Notes under the pieces: generated by a model | The model's input: the letters and a program-made list of their open reading frames with translations, nothing else | Database searches by the model: none | Told to the model about the DNA's origin: nothing | Shown here: positions 45,509 to 52,599 of the stretch, piece after piece | Position numbering within the stretch: the first letter of the stretch is position 1 | How the letters are laid out: every line of letters starts with the position of its first letter | Virus record (IMG/VR): IMGVR_UViG_3300017987_000063 | Span: 1-64,000 of that record | Length of the DNA: 64,000 nucleotides | Direction: 5' to 3' (one strand) | DNA from: a virus | Made by a program: the position numbers and the translations under genes

Positions 45509-46179
45509 TAAGCCTCTCCTTCCACCAGTTTCATGGCTCTGGTAACCAGCGGCTTTCCAACCACCCACCCGCAGGGCATTGTATGCGCGAAGGCTTTGCC
45601 GCGCCTGTACGCCTTGTCTGCATGGGTAATGGCTTTCGCTATACGCTCGGCCTCGGCTATACAGTCTTCACAGCCCACCAGCGGGTCGCCGCAGTTTGAC
45701 CCTTTCGTGGCTCCGAGCTTCCAGCATTTACGCATCCCGAAGTTTTTAGCCCTCATTTCATCCTTGCCCTCCGGAACCCCGTTCGTCCCGAAGAATTTAT
45801 CCAGCTTCTCAAGATTCGGTAATCCTATCATTGTCCTGTCCTCCTTTTTAGTTTCGGCCTCATAAAAGACCTTGTTATAAATCTCGTAAACCTTATCCTC
45901 CGCCGCTGTCTGCCCGTATCCTACTATATACCGGCCTATGGTTATGGCGAAGCCTATTATCCTTTCCCTTACCGCCGTATCGTCCACCTCGCGGAACCCT
46001 TTGCCGGTGGCCATTCTGAACATGGTCATAAAGTATTTTTTTAACGCCCGTGCGAAGGTAACCCCTTCTTCACAGTCCTTTTTCAGCAGGATGGCCATGT
46101 TACGCACCCGCCTGTTACCCTCTGGAGTAAACATGCTCCACTCGGTCGGTACGTTTATTTTCTTATGTATTGCTCTCAT
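45508..46179 (-). CDS. Protein of unknown function with internal start signal
   Basis: A 223-residue protein. The N-terminal half is helical and basic; the C-terminal half has Cys in MRKCWKLG, NCGDPLVGCEDC and MPCGW. In the middle, in frame, lies AAAAAGGAGGACAGGACA followed by ATG (codon at 45831), a perfect copy of the ribosome site used by other genes here, so a 107-residue C-terminal product is probably made too. It may be two fused genes. Confidence 0.72.
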   Translation of the reverse strand: MRAIHKKINVPTEWSMFTPEGNRRVRNMAILLKKDCEEGVTFARALKKYFMTMFRMATGKGFREVDDTAVRERIIGFAITIGRYIVGYGQTAAEDKVYEIYNKVFYEAETKKEDRTMIGLPNLEKLDKFFGTNGVPEGKDEMRAKNFGMRKCWKLGATKGSNCGDPLVGCEDCIAEAERIAKAITHADKAYRRGKAFAHTMPCGWVVGKPLVTRAMKLVEGEA

Positions 46180-46201
46180 GTCCTGTCCCCCTTATACTAT
46201 T

Positions 46202-46229
46202 ATTATAGCATATATTTTTATAATGTCAA
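46202..46229 (-). promoter_or_regulatory. Extended -10 sigma70 promoter (class A)
   Basis: TTGACA, 16-base spacer with ATATATGC, TATAAT on the minus strand. Confidence 0.93.
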
Positions 46230-46315
46230 GTCTTTTCATAGCACTTTCGCCAGAAAAATGCAAGACCAGCGAAAAAATTTTTCGTGGGTCGGTTTTTGCG
46301 GTATCCGAAAAAAGT

Positions 46316-46344
46316 AATGCCCCTCTTGGACATTGAGGGGCATT
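46316..46344 (-). terminator. Intrinsic terminator
   Basis: AATGCCCCTC and GAGGGGCATT arms (10 bp) with a 9-base loop; on the minus strand the hairpin is followed by ACTTTTTT. It ends the short transcript of the next gene upstream. Confidence 0.85.
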
Positions 46345-46371
46345 TTAAGGAGGGGGTATAAAAACGAGCCG

Positions 46372-46590
46372 TTATTTTATGGCTCTGAGAGAAGCCTGCT
46401 CACGCGGAATATCCGTCTGCAGCCGACCAAGTCGGTTACAGTGAATTACTTGGAAGCCATCCCGCTCGGCGCAAGAATACTGTGGGCCTTCCCAATGGCG
46501 CGGAATGGCCTTGTAACAACCAGCCGGAGCGATTTGAGCGCACGGCCCTGCACAAGTCTTCATACATCCTCGCATCATTTTAACCGGCAT
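46372..46590 (-). CDS. Small Cys-rich protein
   Basis: A 72-residue protein starting MPVKMMRGCMKTCAG behind CAGGAGG. Six Cys in two clusters (CMKTCAGPC, CYKA, SCAE, HC). It forms a one-gene unit with its own promoter and terminator. The Cys spacing does not match a family I know. Confidence 0.7.
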   Translation of the reverse strand: MPVKMMRGCMKTCAGPCAQIAPAGCYKAIPRHWEGPQYSCAERDGFQVIHCNRLGRLQTDIPREQASLRAIK

Positions 46591-46608
46591 TTCTGCCTCC
46601 TGATTAAA

Positions 46609-46637
46609 AATATAACATACATCCCGCCACTTGTCAA
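46609..46637 (-). promoter_or_regulatory. Sigma70 promoter with extended -10
   Basis: TTGACA, 17-base spacer ending TATGT, TATATT on the minus strand. The spacer is G/C rich, unlike class A. Confidence 0.83.
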
Positions 46638-46669
46638 CCCCCGATGCGCCTTGTGACGGGTCGCGGTGC

Positions 46670-46957
46670 CTAGTGGAGTCCATCTGCCTTCTCCTCCTTC
46701 ATTTGCAGATAGGCCGCCGCAATCTCTGTCATGTGCGCCGCCGAAAAGCCTATTAGGTACATGGCAATCTCCCGCGAATTGCAGCCATGCTTCCACAAGG
46801 GCATCAGGTAGGGAATATTCGCCCGCGCCTCGTCCATTTCCATCATGCGCTCAATCAGCTTGGCATAAGTCATCCACGGTTCCTCTCCCGTATGCTCAAA
46901 CTGCTTTTTCAGTTGGGACATGGCTCCGAGAACACGTTTAGTCAGTTTTTCGCTCAT
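46670..46957 (-). CDS. Small helical protein of unknown function
   Basis: A 95-residue protein starting MSEKLTKRVLGAMSQ with AAGGATG upstream, inside the end of the previous gene. It is helical throughout (SAAHMTEIAAAYLQMKEE). Possibly regulatory. No family recognised. Confidence 0.7.
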   Translation of the reverse strand: MSEKLTKRVLGAMSQLKKQFEHTGEEPWMTYAKLIERMMEMDEARANIPYLMPLWKHGCNSREIAMYLIGFSAAHMTEIAAAYLQMKEEKADGLH

Positions 46958-47450
46958 TGGCATCATCCTTAAAGCTGTCGGGCAGGCACAAATTGCACTC
47001 TCCTTCGCCTCGCATGATTTTAATGGCCTCTTCCCCGTGCTTCTCGGCAATAATCCTGTCCACCTCTTTCATATCGTTCCAGAACTTATCGCGCACCTCG
47101 TCCGTAACCCTGCCAACGAAGTCCTTCTTCTCCACAGACCATATCAATGGCCCGCATAAAACGTGTGCATCCGGATGAATTGCGTGGATAAGCTCCAGAC
47201 GCTTTTCCTCCCAGTCCGCGTTGACCACCTTCATTTCCTTGCGGACATGCTCCAGCAGCACCGGTATTGCGCCTCGCTCAAACACATCCTGCGTGGCATC
47301 CATGATTTTTTTCCGCACATCGGTCAACTGTGCGTCACGCTCCGTCGTAAGCGTCCCAGCGAAGCTCCCATTGCGCCTGTACTGTTCCAGCCCATCCAGC
47401 ACCAGCCCAAACTCCTCCGCGTCAAGCTCCAGTATTACAAGATCGCTCAT
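46938..47450 (-). CDS. Protein of unknown function
   Basis: A 170-residue protein with AAAGGAGG before the ATG. The first part (ILELDAEEFGLVLDGLEQY) is strand-helix. A later Cys pair is CNLCLP. It is preceded by a tRNA-like structured element that would be in its 5' leader. Function unknown. Confidence 0.72.
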   Translation of the reverse strand: MSDLVILELDAEEFGLVLDGLEQYRRNGSFAGTLTTERDAQLTDVRKKIMDATQDVFERGAIPVLLEHVRKEMKVVNADWEEKRLELIHAIHPDAHVLCGPLIWSVEKKDFVGRVTDEVRDKFWNDMKEVDRIIAEKHGEEAIKIMRGEGECNLCLPDSFKDDANERKTD

Positions 47451-47470
47451 GTTGCCTCCTTTTTAGGGTG

Positions 47471-47534
47471 GGGGGCTTGCAGGGAATCTCACCCTGACAC
47501 CGGGTAGCTATGCCGGTATTGGCCACAAGCCCCC
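47471..47534 (-). ncRNA. tRNA-like structured element in the leader
   Basis: A 64-base minus-strand element with a perfect 9-bp closing stem GGGGGCTTG/CAAGCCCCC, a stem ACCGG/CCGGT with 9-base loop, and a stem CAGGG/CCCTG with 7-base loop TGAGATT. The acceptor-like and T-arm-like parts are in tRNA order, but a D-arm is absent and the T-loop lacks TTC. It sits upstream of an SD and may act as a riboregulator or tRNA mimic. Confidence 0.5.
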
Positions 47535-47629
47535 ATAAAATTTAAAGCGTCCGGTCTCTCACCGAATCGGTCATGGCCACTCCCGTTTTTACCGGCCTGT
47601 CCGGTATCTGCTCTCGCGCAGCCACTTCG

Positions 47630-47854
47630 TTATTTTTTATTCCACGTTGAAGCAATTTCCTCAAGCTGTCCCTCAACGCTCTGGATTGTAGCCCATTTGC
47701 CTTTGGGGAACCACGCATCTGCATCGGGCAGGGCTTTCATAAGCTGAAGAATCCATGACATTCTTTCAGGCTGCTCCTCCACCGCAAAAGGCTCCCCGAA
47801 TGCAAGCTCCAGCCCTTTTGCGGCCTTCTCCGATAATGTTACTGTGGTCTTCAT
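47630..47854 (-). CDS. Small protein of unknown function
   Basis: A 74-residue protein starting MKTTVTLSEKAAKG (GAGAGG upstream). Helical with several Trp (MSWILQLMKAL; AWFPKGKW). It resembles the N-terminal part of small antitoxin-like proteins, but weakly. The 90-base gap downstream of it contains no gene I trust. Confidence 0.65.
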   Translation of the reverse strand: MKTTVTLSEKAAKGLELAFGEPFAVEEQPERMSWILQLMKALPDADAWFPKGKWATIQSVEGQLEEIASTWNKK

Positions 47855-47865
47855 ACTGCATCCTC

Positions 47866-48086
47866 TCAATAAGGCGGAACATCCGTCAAGTCCGCCCGCT
47901 TCTCCACGTTCGGCTTCCGGTAAGGCTTGTAAACGGCCTCGTTGTCAGATACAGGGAACCGCAGGTCATAATACCGCCCCTCAATCGGGGCATCCTCGCA
48001 CATCTCCACATCGTGGTCGGTAAAGCGGATAATTACCGCCTGGCGCCGGGCTTGGTCTCTTGTCCGCATATTTCACATTTATTCAT
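47866..48086 (-). CDS. Small protein, possibly frameshifted zinc-ribbon start
   Basis: Two overlapping frames. From 48086, behind AGGAG, a short frame reads MNKCEICGQETKPGARR and stops after 17 codons. From 48069 a second frame reads MRTRDQARRQAVIIRF and continues for 67 codons to a Tyr-rich end (GRYYDLRFPV). A -1 shift near the first stop would join them into one protein with an N-terminal CxxC. It is either a frameshifted gene or two coupled ones. Confidence 0.5.
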
Positions 48087-48152
48087 GTTTAGCTCCTGTC
48101 CTGTAAAAAAGTCAGGCGAGGGTGGGAGGACAGGCCACACCCCCGCCCTCAA

Positions 48153-48461
48153 TTATGCGGTCATATCAGCCGCGATTCTCGCAAGCTGTCCCGCATACTT
48201 CTTAATCTTTTTCCGTATAAGCTCGCCCTGCTTCGGGGTAACAAACCCCTTGTCCATATACCACTGGGCGATGCTGGTAAGCACCGGCGCGTCGTGGCCG
48301 GTAAAGCCGACACCATTATTGTGGCGCGTGTCGCCCGCTGCCTGCTCGTCTGCGGTCTGCCGGTGGTACAAGGCCACCAGAGCATTTGCGAGCCTTTTGT
48401 GCGGGGCTGTGGCTATCCAGCCAGCCATTTTTGCCTTCTGTGCCTTCTGTTCTTTAGTCAT
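48153..48461 (-). CDS. Small basic helical protein
   Basis: A 102-residue protein starting MTKEQKAQKAKMAG behind GGAGGACAGGACA. Several Lys-rich helices (KQGELIRKKIKKYAG) and an aromatic stretch (IAQWYMDKG). Function unknown. It overlaps the upstream 55-residue gene by 8 bases. Confidence 0.72.
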   Translation of the reverse strand: MTKEQKAQKAKMAGWIATAPHKRLANALVALYHRQTADEQAAGDTRHNNGVGFTGHDAPVLTSIAQWYMDKGFVTPKQGELIRKKIKKYAGQLARIAADMTA

Positions 48462-48621
48462 TGTCCTGTCCTCCATGCCCATCGTCAAGGGCTTGCGCGG
48501 CCTGTTCAAGCTCGCGCTTTGCGGTTTCAACGTAACTCCATTCGCCTTCGGTCAAGGCATCGTTTAAATGGTCTAATGCCTCGTTGACCTTGTTGGCTAT
48601 AAAATCGTAATCGCGTTTCAT
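48454..48621 (-). CDS. Small helical protein (55 aa)
   Basis: Reads MKRDYDFIANKVNEALDHLN and ends DDGHGGQDND. A single long amphipathic helix, possibly coiled coil. It starts the operon following a class A promoter. Function unknown. Confidence 0.65.
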   Translation of the reverse strand: MKRDYDFIANKVNEALDHLNDALTEGEWSYVETAKRELEQAAQALDDGHGGQDND

Positions 48622-48698
48622 TATATGGTCTCCCGTGGTGCTTCGGGGAGTCCGAAGGTATCGCTGTTCACCCCCGGCCTGATGTCCACATGATTATT

Positions 48699-48726
48699 AT
48701 TATAGCATATATATTTAAAACGTCAA
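48699..48726 (-). promoter_or_regulatory. Extended -10 sigma70 promoter (class A)
   Basis: TTGACG, 16-base spacer with TATATATGC, TATAAT on the minus strand. The upstream sequence GCCAGAGGTA is shared with the promoter after the primase, showing the two are duplicated cassettes. Confidence 0.92.
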
Positions 48727-48740
48727 TACCTCTGGCCGGT

Positions 48741-48935
48741 TTATTTCGCCTTTTTCGGCTTTTTCTTCAGGCCAATCTCGATTATTGTCTGAATAATGAT
48801 GGCCACCACCACCGGCCATATCAGGGTCAAGGCCATAATCATGCGTGGCCTGTCCGGTTCATCTTCCGGCAGATAAATTGCCAGTAAAAAACCGGTAATA
48901 ATAGCCCCCCACAGGTATATGGTCATGGCCATCAT
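48741..48935 (-). CDS. Small membrane protein, two TM helices
   Basis: A 64-residue protein starting MMAMTIYLWGAII. Two hydrophobic helices (about residues 4-20 and 33-54) are separated by a short acidic loop (LPEDEPDRPR) and followed by a Lys-rich tail (KKKPKKAK). Size and topology are holin-like, but it lies in an early-type operon away from lysis genes. It may modify the host membrane or exclude other phages. Confidence 0.65.
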   Translation of the reverse strand: MMAMTIYLWGAIITGFLLAIYLPEDEPDRPRMIMALTLIWPVVVAIIIQTIIEIGLKKKPKKAK

Positions 48936-49132
48936 TTTTCCACCTCGATTCTGATTTTGCGGATAGTAAAACCTTCGCTTTGTAATAGCTTCCAGTGATT
49001 TTTGCCCGGCCCTTGCCATCCGCTAAACTCCTTATTGGTTTCTTCAATTGCGTCTTTTCTTTTTTGCCGAATTGAGGCTATAATTATTCTGCCTTTGGGA
49101 GTAAATCCCGCCCATACGATGATTGGTTTCAT
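48932..49132 (-). CDS. Small protein of unknown function
   Basis: A 66-residue basic protein (RIIIASIRQKRKDAIEETNK; GWQGPGKNHWKLLQSEG). It overlaps both neighbours by 4 bases, typical of coupled translation. No family recognised. Confidence 0.68.
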   Translation of the reverse strand: MKPIIVWAGFTPKGRIIIASIRQKRKDAIEETNKEFSGWQGPGKNHWKLLQSEGFTIRKIRIEVEK

Positions 49133-49380
49133 TTTTTCGGCCCTTCCAGCTTGATAAGCCCCGCCTCGGTAGCCCTTCGGTAAAGCTCACCGGTATCGCA
49201 CCATGCCTCCTGCGCCTTTACCTCGTCGGGGAAGACTGTCCTCAGCCGCTCCTTGTTAATCCTGTCCGCTGCGCCGATGGCGTTAAACAGGTGGGTCGAA
49301 AAGCTCCCCGCCTTGTTTTTCTGGTAATCCAGATAAAGCATCTCGGCTTCGGTAAACTTGATTCCTTTGATTTCCGGCAT
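49129..49380 (-). CDS. Small helical protein of unknown function
   Basis: An 83-residue protein starting MPEIKGIKFTEAEM behind GGGAGG. Helical, with the pattern STHLFNAIGAADRINKERL and FPDEVKAQEAW. This resembles small phage proteins of unknown role. It begins 10 bases after a hairpin repeat. Confidence 0.7.
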   Translation of the reverse strand: MPEIKGIKFTEAEMLYLDYQKNKAGSFSTHLFNAIGAADRINKERLRTVFPDEVKAQEAWCDTGELYRRATEAGLIKLEGPKK

Positions 49381-49390
49381 TTTATCCTCC

Positions 49391-49404
49391 CGCAATCACT
49401 TGCG
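49391..49404. repeat. 14-bp hairpin repeat, copy 7 of 9
   Basis: Minus strand CGCAAGTGATTGCG. It provides the final Arg-Lys codons and TGA of the upstream gene and adjoins the next gene's ribosome site. Confidence 0.88.
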
Positions 49405-49833
49405 CTTTGGTAACTCGGCCTCAATACCCTTTTCGGCCTGTTCTTCAAAGCCCTTGATAAGCTCGTCCATGCTGCCATCCGGAAGCTCGAATTCGTCCCC
49501 GAATATCTTGTCCAAGCCCATCTTTTTCATGGTCTTAAAGGTCTCGGCCAGTTCCGCACCCTGTGCCTTGACCGCCTCATTAAACTGCTCCTTCGTTATA
49601 TTCAGGTCTATCTTTTCCATCTCCTTTTTCTCCCTTCTGTTCATCTCCCGCTTTATTGCCCTGCCATTCGGACAGATGCAGGGCCTCTGGTCGGTATAGA
49701 CGCGCCCTGTCCGCGCATTAACCACCTTCAGGTCAACCATGCCGGAGTTATCGCATAGCCCGCATTTATTGAATTTCGGTAAAAAGCTATCATCCATTTC
49801 CACCATAAACTCCCACCATAATGCTTTTGCCAT
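49396..49833 (-). CDS. Zinc-ribbon protein of unknown function
   Basis: A 145-residue protein. CGLCDNSG near residue 24 and RPCICPNGR near 52 make a zinc site like that of phage DnaJ-like or primase-associated ribbons. The rest is helical and charged (KKEMEKIDLNITKEQFNE). Its stop is supplied by a hairpin repeat. Confidence 0.72.
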   Translation of the reverse strand: MAKALWWEFMVEMDDSFLPKFNKCGLCDNSGMVDLKVVNARTGRVYTDQRPCICPNGRAIKREMNRREKKEMEKIDLNITKEQFNEAVKAQGAELAETFKTMKKMGLDKIFGDEFELPDGSMDELIKGFEEQAEKGIEAELPKRK

Positions 49834-49842
49834 GTCAACCTC

Positions 49843-50157
49843 CTAACTGTAGTCAACCTCAATGGGCTCCCCGCGCAGGGTAAACTCACCGCGCTCCAGC
49901 GTAGCCGCACCGGATATTACACCGATGGCCACCGCGTCCCAGTCGCCCATAAAGGCTCCAGCCGCCGACACGCCTCCATGCGTATCGTCAAACTCCCCGC
50001 TCTGGCCATAGGTTTCAATCATCCTGTCCGTGCAGTGTAGTGCCCTGCCTTCGGGGAAGATTATCTTGTTATGGTAATGGCCTATCTCCCGCTCCTCTAC
50101 GATGCAGTCGCGCCGGGAGATAACCCGCGTCCGTACCCATTTGCGTCCTTCTTCCAT
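49843..50157 (-). CDS. Protein of unknown function
   Basis: A 104-residue beta-rich protein starting MEEGRKWVRTRVISRRD. Contains GHYHNKIIFPEG and a Gly-rich stretch (GGVSAAGAFMGDWDAVAIG). It overlaps the preceding gene by one codon or less. No family recognised. Confidence 0.65.
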   Translation of the reverse strand: MEEGRKWVRTRVISRRDCIVEEREIGHYHNKIIFPEGRALHCTDRMIETYGQSGEFDDTHGGVSAAGAFMGDWDAVAIGVISGAATLERGEFTLRGEPIEVDYS

Positions 50158-50158
50158 G

Positions 50159-50383
50159 TTATGCCGCCATCCCTTCCGCCCGCGCCAAGTCCTTCCGTAT
50201 GGCTTCCGCGATAGCCAATTCAGCGGCAGCCGCCTCAGCGTAACCGCGCAGCCAGCACATGGCCATGTCAAAATCTCTGCCTTTGAAGGGATTATCGGTT
50301 ATAAAGTATTCGCGGTCGAAGGCTTCCTTACCCTCAAAGTAAGCCGCCCTGCCTTCCTCGGTAATAATAGCGGTATTTTCCAT
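50159..50383 (-). CDS. Small helical protein of unknown function
   Basis: A 74-residue protein behind GGAGGACAGGATA. The pattern AYFEGKEAFDREYFITDNPF and MCWLRGYAEA is reminiscent of the small ribosome-modulation-factor-like phage proteins (GxxAF...NPF...W..GY). Function is inferred only from this similarity. Confidence 0.68.
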   Translation of the reverse strand: MENTAIITEEGRAAYFEGKEAFDREYFITDNPFKGRDFDMAMCWLRGYAEAAAAELAIAEAIRKDLARAEGMAA

Positions 50384-50435
50384 TATCCTGTCCTCCTGTT
50401 ATGTTTTTATGGAAGGGGCTTGCGCCCCCGCCTTG

Positions 50436-50708
50436 TTATTCGTTATGGGCATCCATCCAGTTGCTCACCGCAAGCTGGTGTTTGCAGGGTATTCCGAACC
50501 TTTTTGCATGGGTCTCATGGTCTTTGCAGGTGCAGCGGGTCGCACCCTCGTCGTCCATGTGGATGCTGTAAAATGTGTCTTCGGCGGAGCCTTTAGCGAT
50601 AAACTCGCGCTCGCTGGCTCTCTCAATTTCAACCTCTGCCGCCCTGTCCATGCGGGCAAGGTACATCTCCATCCTGCGTCCGTATTGTGTTAGTGCCATC
50701 TTTGTCAT
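50436..50708 (-). CDS. SWIM zinc-finger protein
   Basis: A 90-residue protein. RCTCKDHETHAKRFG followed by IPCKHQLAV gives the CxCx(n)CxH pattern of SWIM domains, which bind DNA or protein partners. The N-terminal half is a charged helix. GGAGGACAGGACA precedes the ATG. First gene after a class A promoter. Confidence 0.82.
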   Translation of the reverse strand: MTKMALTQYGRRMEMYLARMDRAAEVEIERASEREFIAKGSAEDTFYSIHMDDEGATRCTCKDHETHAKRFGIPCKHQLAVSNWMDAHNE

Positions 50709-50736
50709 TGTCCTGTCCTCCTGCTTTTTTATTTTC

Positions 50737-50752
50737 GGGCTTTATCTCGCCC
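50737..50752 (-). promoter_or_regulatory. Leader hairpin downstream of a class A promoter
   Basis: GGGC and GCCC arms around an 8-base loop (GAGATAAA on the minus strand), between the promoter and the ribosome site of the SWIM gene. Confidence 0.5.
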
Positions 50753-50764
50753 CTTATGATTATT

Positions 50765-50792
50765 ATTATAGCATATATATTTATAATGTCAA
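50765..50792 (-). promoter_or_regulatory. Extended -10 sigma70 promoter (class A)
   Basis: TTGACA, 16-base spacer with TATATATGC, TATAAT on the minus strand. The stop TGA of the GGQ gene is within TTGACA. Confidence 0.94.
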
Positions 50793-51181
50793 TAGGTTTC
50801 GGAAAGAATATTCGCTTTTTCAGCAGATTCTTCATCCCGTACCCATTTTCCACCCTTTTTCACCTCGATCTTCAGGTTCTCCGCCCTCATAGCCCGCTCC
50901 GTAGCCTTTTCCACCTCGGCCTCAACCTGAACGACCTGTCCGGTCTTGATTTTTAGCCACCTCTGAAACTCCTTGCTTTGCGCCATGCGCTTAAACGCCA
51001 GCTTCTTGTTCTGCCTTTGATACCGCTCATCCTGTGCCGTGCCCACCGCTCCGCTTGGAGGATGGGTACACCGAACGGCAGTGTCTCGCTTATTCCTGTT
51101 CTGCCCACCCGCGCCGCTCCCCCTGAAATAATCCCACTTACAATCGGCAGCGGTCACCGAAAAGAGTAATTTACGGCTCAT
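50789..51181 (-). CDS. RF-1-domain (GGQ) peptidyl-tRNA hydrolase-like protein
   Basis: A 130-residue protein. The catalytic signature GSGAGGQNRNKRDTAVR at residues 21-37 is that of class I release factors and of ribosome rescue factor ArfB. It is followed by HPPSGAVG and a basic region, as in RF-1 domains, but there is no codon-recognition domain. It would release peptides from ribosomes stalled without a stop codon. The C-terminal helical tail differs from ArfB. Similar single-domain proteins occur in other phages. Confidence 0.88.
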   Translation of the reverse strand: MSRKLLFSVTAADCKWDYFRGSGAGGQNRNKRDTAVRCTHPPSGAVGTAQDERYQRQNKKLAFKRMAQSKEFQRWLKIKTGQVVQVEAEVEKATERAMRAENLKIEVKKGGKWVRDEESAEKANILSETY

Positions 51182-51293
51182 TATTCACCTCGCATTGATT
51201 TTCTCCGCTCCTCCAGCCTTTTTCCCCATCGCTCCAGCATATCCCCAAAGTTCCACAGCCATCTGGCTAAAATCCGTCTTATCGTGTTCATCC
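51171..51293 (-). CDS. Small protein (40 aa), possible frameshift
   Basis: Reads MNTIRRILARWLWNFGDI behind AAGGAG, then a less protein-like tail. At an ATATAT run near 51240 a two-base change would continue into MLERWGKRLEERRKSMRGE, a more natural basic helix. Overlaps the GGQ gene start. Confidence 0.4.
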
Positions 51294-51884
51294 CGTACTC
51301 CTTCCTCTGCTTAATAATGCCTTCGCCATAGGCAGTAACTCCTTCCATTCATCGCCATACATCTTGGCGGGGTCTGGCTCTTCCCCGAACCGTACCCTGT
51401 CCAGCCTGTCCGCATTTGCAAAGCATATATCCAGTGTTCCGGCCTGAATACCCTCCCCCGGCTGTAGAAAATCGTGCTTATTTATCGCCTCAGCCACGTA
51501 TTCTATCCAGCGGGGGTCATACCCCCTGCGGGACGCAAACGCCCGCCACGTGGCCGCTCCTGCCGCCCCGTGCCCCTTTTCGGAGCCCTCTCCTTCCCTC
51601 ATACAGTCATGGAAGAAGGCAGCCGTGGTCACGCCATACCGGATTATCTCCACATCGCGGAATATTTCGCCCTGCGGATACCGGTGGTTCTCGCACCACA
51701 ATCCAGCCATAGCCCGCCCCAATATGGCCACCCTTACCCAATGAGCATAACCATGTAGCGGGGAATCCCATTGCTGAAAAGCCCCCTCAATGGTCTCTCG
51801 CTCATGAGCGGTCAAGTGGAGCCACCTGTTAAAGTGAAACTCCACTTTTTGCCGGTGGTCTTCAACCTCAAATCCGCTTAACAC
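51288..51884 (-). CDS. HD-domain phosphohydrolase
   Basis: A 198-residue protein with a GTG start chosen because AGGAGG lies upstream in the previous gene. The HD motif is seen in PLHGYAHWVRV, AAFFHDCMREGEGSEKGHG and a later Asp in FANADRLDRV. HD enzymes hydrolyse nucleotides or signalling nucleotides using metal ions. A role in nucleotide salvage or removal of a host alarm nucleotide is possible. Confidence 0.85.
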   Translation of the reverse strand: MLSGFEVEDHRQKVEFHFNRWLHLTAHERETIEGAFQQWDSPLHGYAHWVRVAILGRAMAGLWCENHRYPQGEIFRDVEIIRYGVTTAAFFHDCMREGEGSEKGHGAAGAATWRAFASRRGYDPRWIEYVAEAINKHDFLQPGEGIQAGTLDICFANADRLDRVRFGEEPDPAKMYGDEWKELLPMAKALLSRGRSTG

Positions 51885-52189
51885 GATCCCCACCCTCCTA
51901 TCAGCCAGAAGCTCTCCTCTGGAGTATCGGCTATTATTGGGATGGCCACCGCATATTCCCACTTTCGCGCATTCCTCATGCAGAATTTTCGCGCATCTTT
52001 CAAGCCATCTTCGCGGTAAAACGCCAGCCCTCTAATAACGACATTGTCCATCGTATCGAAGCCGCCGCCGTAACCATCGGGGTCATATTTTTCAATGGCA
52101 TCCCGCTGCTGCTGGAGTTTAAAGATTTTCTTGACCTGCTCTGGAGAGCAGTGCCCTGCCACCCTCATTTCAATAAAGATTGCGCCCAT
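51878..52189 (-). CDS. Protein of unknown function
   Basis: A 103-residue protein starting MGAIFIEMRVAGHCS. Contains a helix (SPEQVKKIFKLQQQRDAIE) and two strands (EYAVAIPIIADTP). It overlaps the HD gene by 7 bases. No family recognised. Confidence 0.68.
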   Translation of the reverse strand: MGAIFIEMRVAGHCSPEQVKKIFKLQQQRDAIEKYDPDGYGGGFDTMDNVVIRGLAFYREDGLKDARKFCMRNARKWEYAVAIPIIADTPEESFWLIGGWGSC

Positions 52190-52190
52190 C

Positions 52191-52358
52191 TTATAACTCC
52201 TCAAGCTGCCTGTCAATCCGCTCGATCTGGTCGTCCATGCACCGGCGGAAGATTTCCCTGCCCTGCTCGGAGCAGAGCGGTAAAATATGGTCGCGCTCTT
52301 CAATGTACTCCTCGCGGAGCCTTCGGAGCCTTTTCCTGATTAATTCTTTGCCTTCCAT
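52191..52358 (-). CDS. Small helical protein (55 aa)
   Basis: Reads MEGKELIRKRLRRLREEYIE and ends DRQLEEL. A charged helical hairpin. AAGGAGGACAGG directly precedes the ATG. Function unknown. Confidence 0.68.
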   Translation of the reverse strand: MEGKELIRKRLRRLREEYIEERDHILPLCSEQGREIFRRCMDDQIERIDRQLEEL

Positions 52359-52368
52359 CCTGTCCTCC

Positions 52369-52503
52369 TTAATACCAGTATTTCTGTAAGTTTTTAATTT
52401 CCTCGTCGTCCTGATGCTCTTGAGCGTACCTCATACCCTCAATAAAAGCCTCAAGGTTAATTTCGCCATCCTCGTACTGTGTCATCTCCTGTTTTTCGTT
52501 CAT
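52369..52503 (-). CDS. Small acidic protein (44 aa)
   Basis: Reads MNEKQEMTQYEDGEINLEAF and ends NLQKYWY. GGGGGACAGGACA precedes the ATG, and it is the first gene after a class A promoter. Function unknown. Confidence 0.68.
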   Translation of the reverse strand: MNEKQEMTQYEDGEINLEAFIEGMRYAQEHQDDEEIKNLQKYWY

Positions 52504-52526
52504 TGTCCTGTCCCCCTTTAACTATA

Positions 52527-52554
52527 ATTATAGCATATATATTTAAAATGTCAA
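52527..52554 (-). promoter_or_regulatory. Extended -10 sigma70 promoter (class A)
   Basis: TTGACA, 16-base spacer with TATATATGC, TATAAT on the minus strand. It directly follows the giant RNA region. Confidence 0.94.
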
Positions 52555-52599
52555 GCATTTTCCAAAGGAATTTGTGGAAAAAGCGAAGATTCAGATAGC

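Noticed and set aside
47542-47724. 60-codon minus frame
   Set aside because: It overlaps a better gene with a proper start, has no ribosome site and an unnatural composition.
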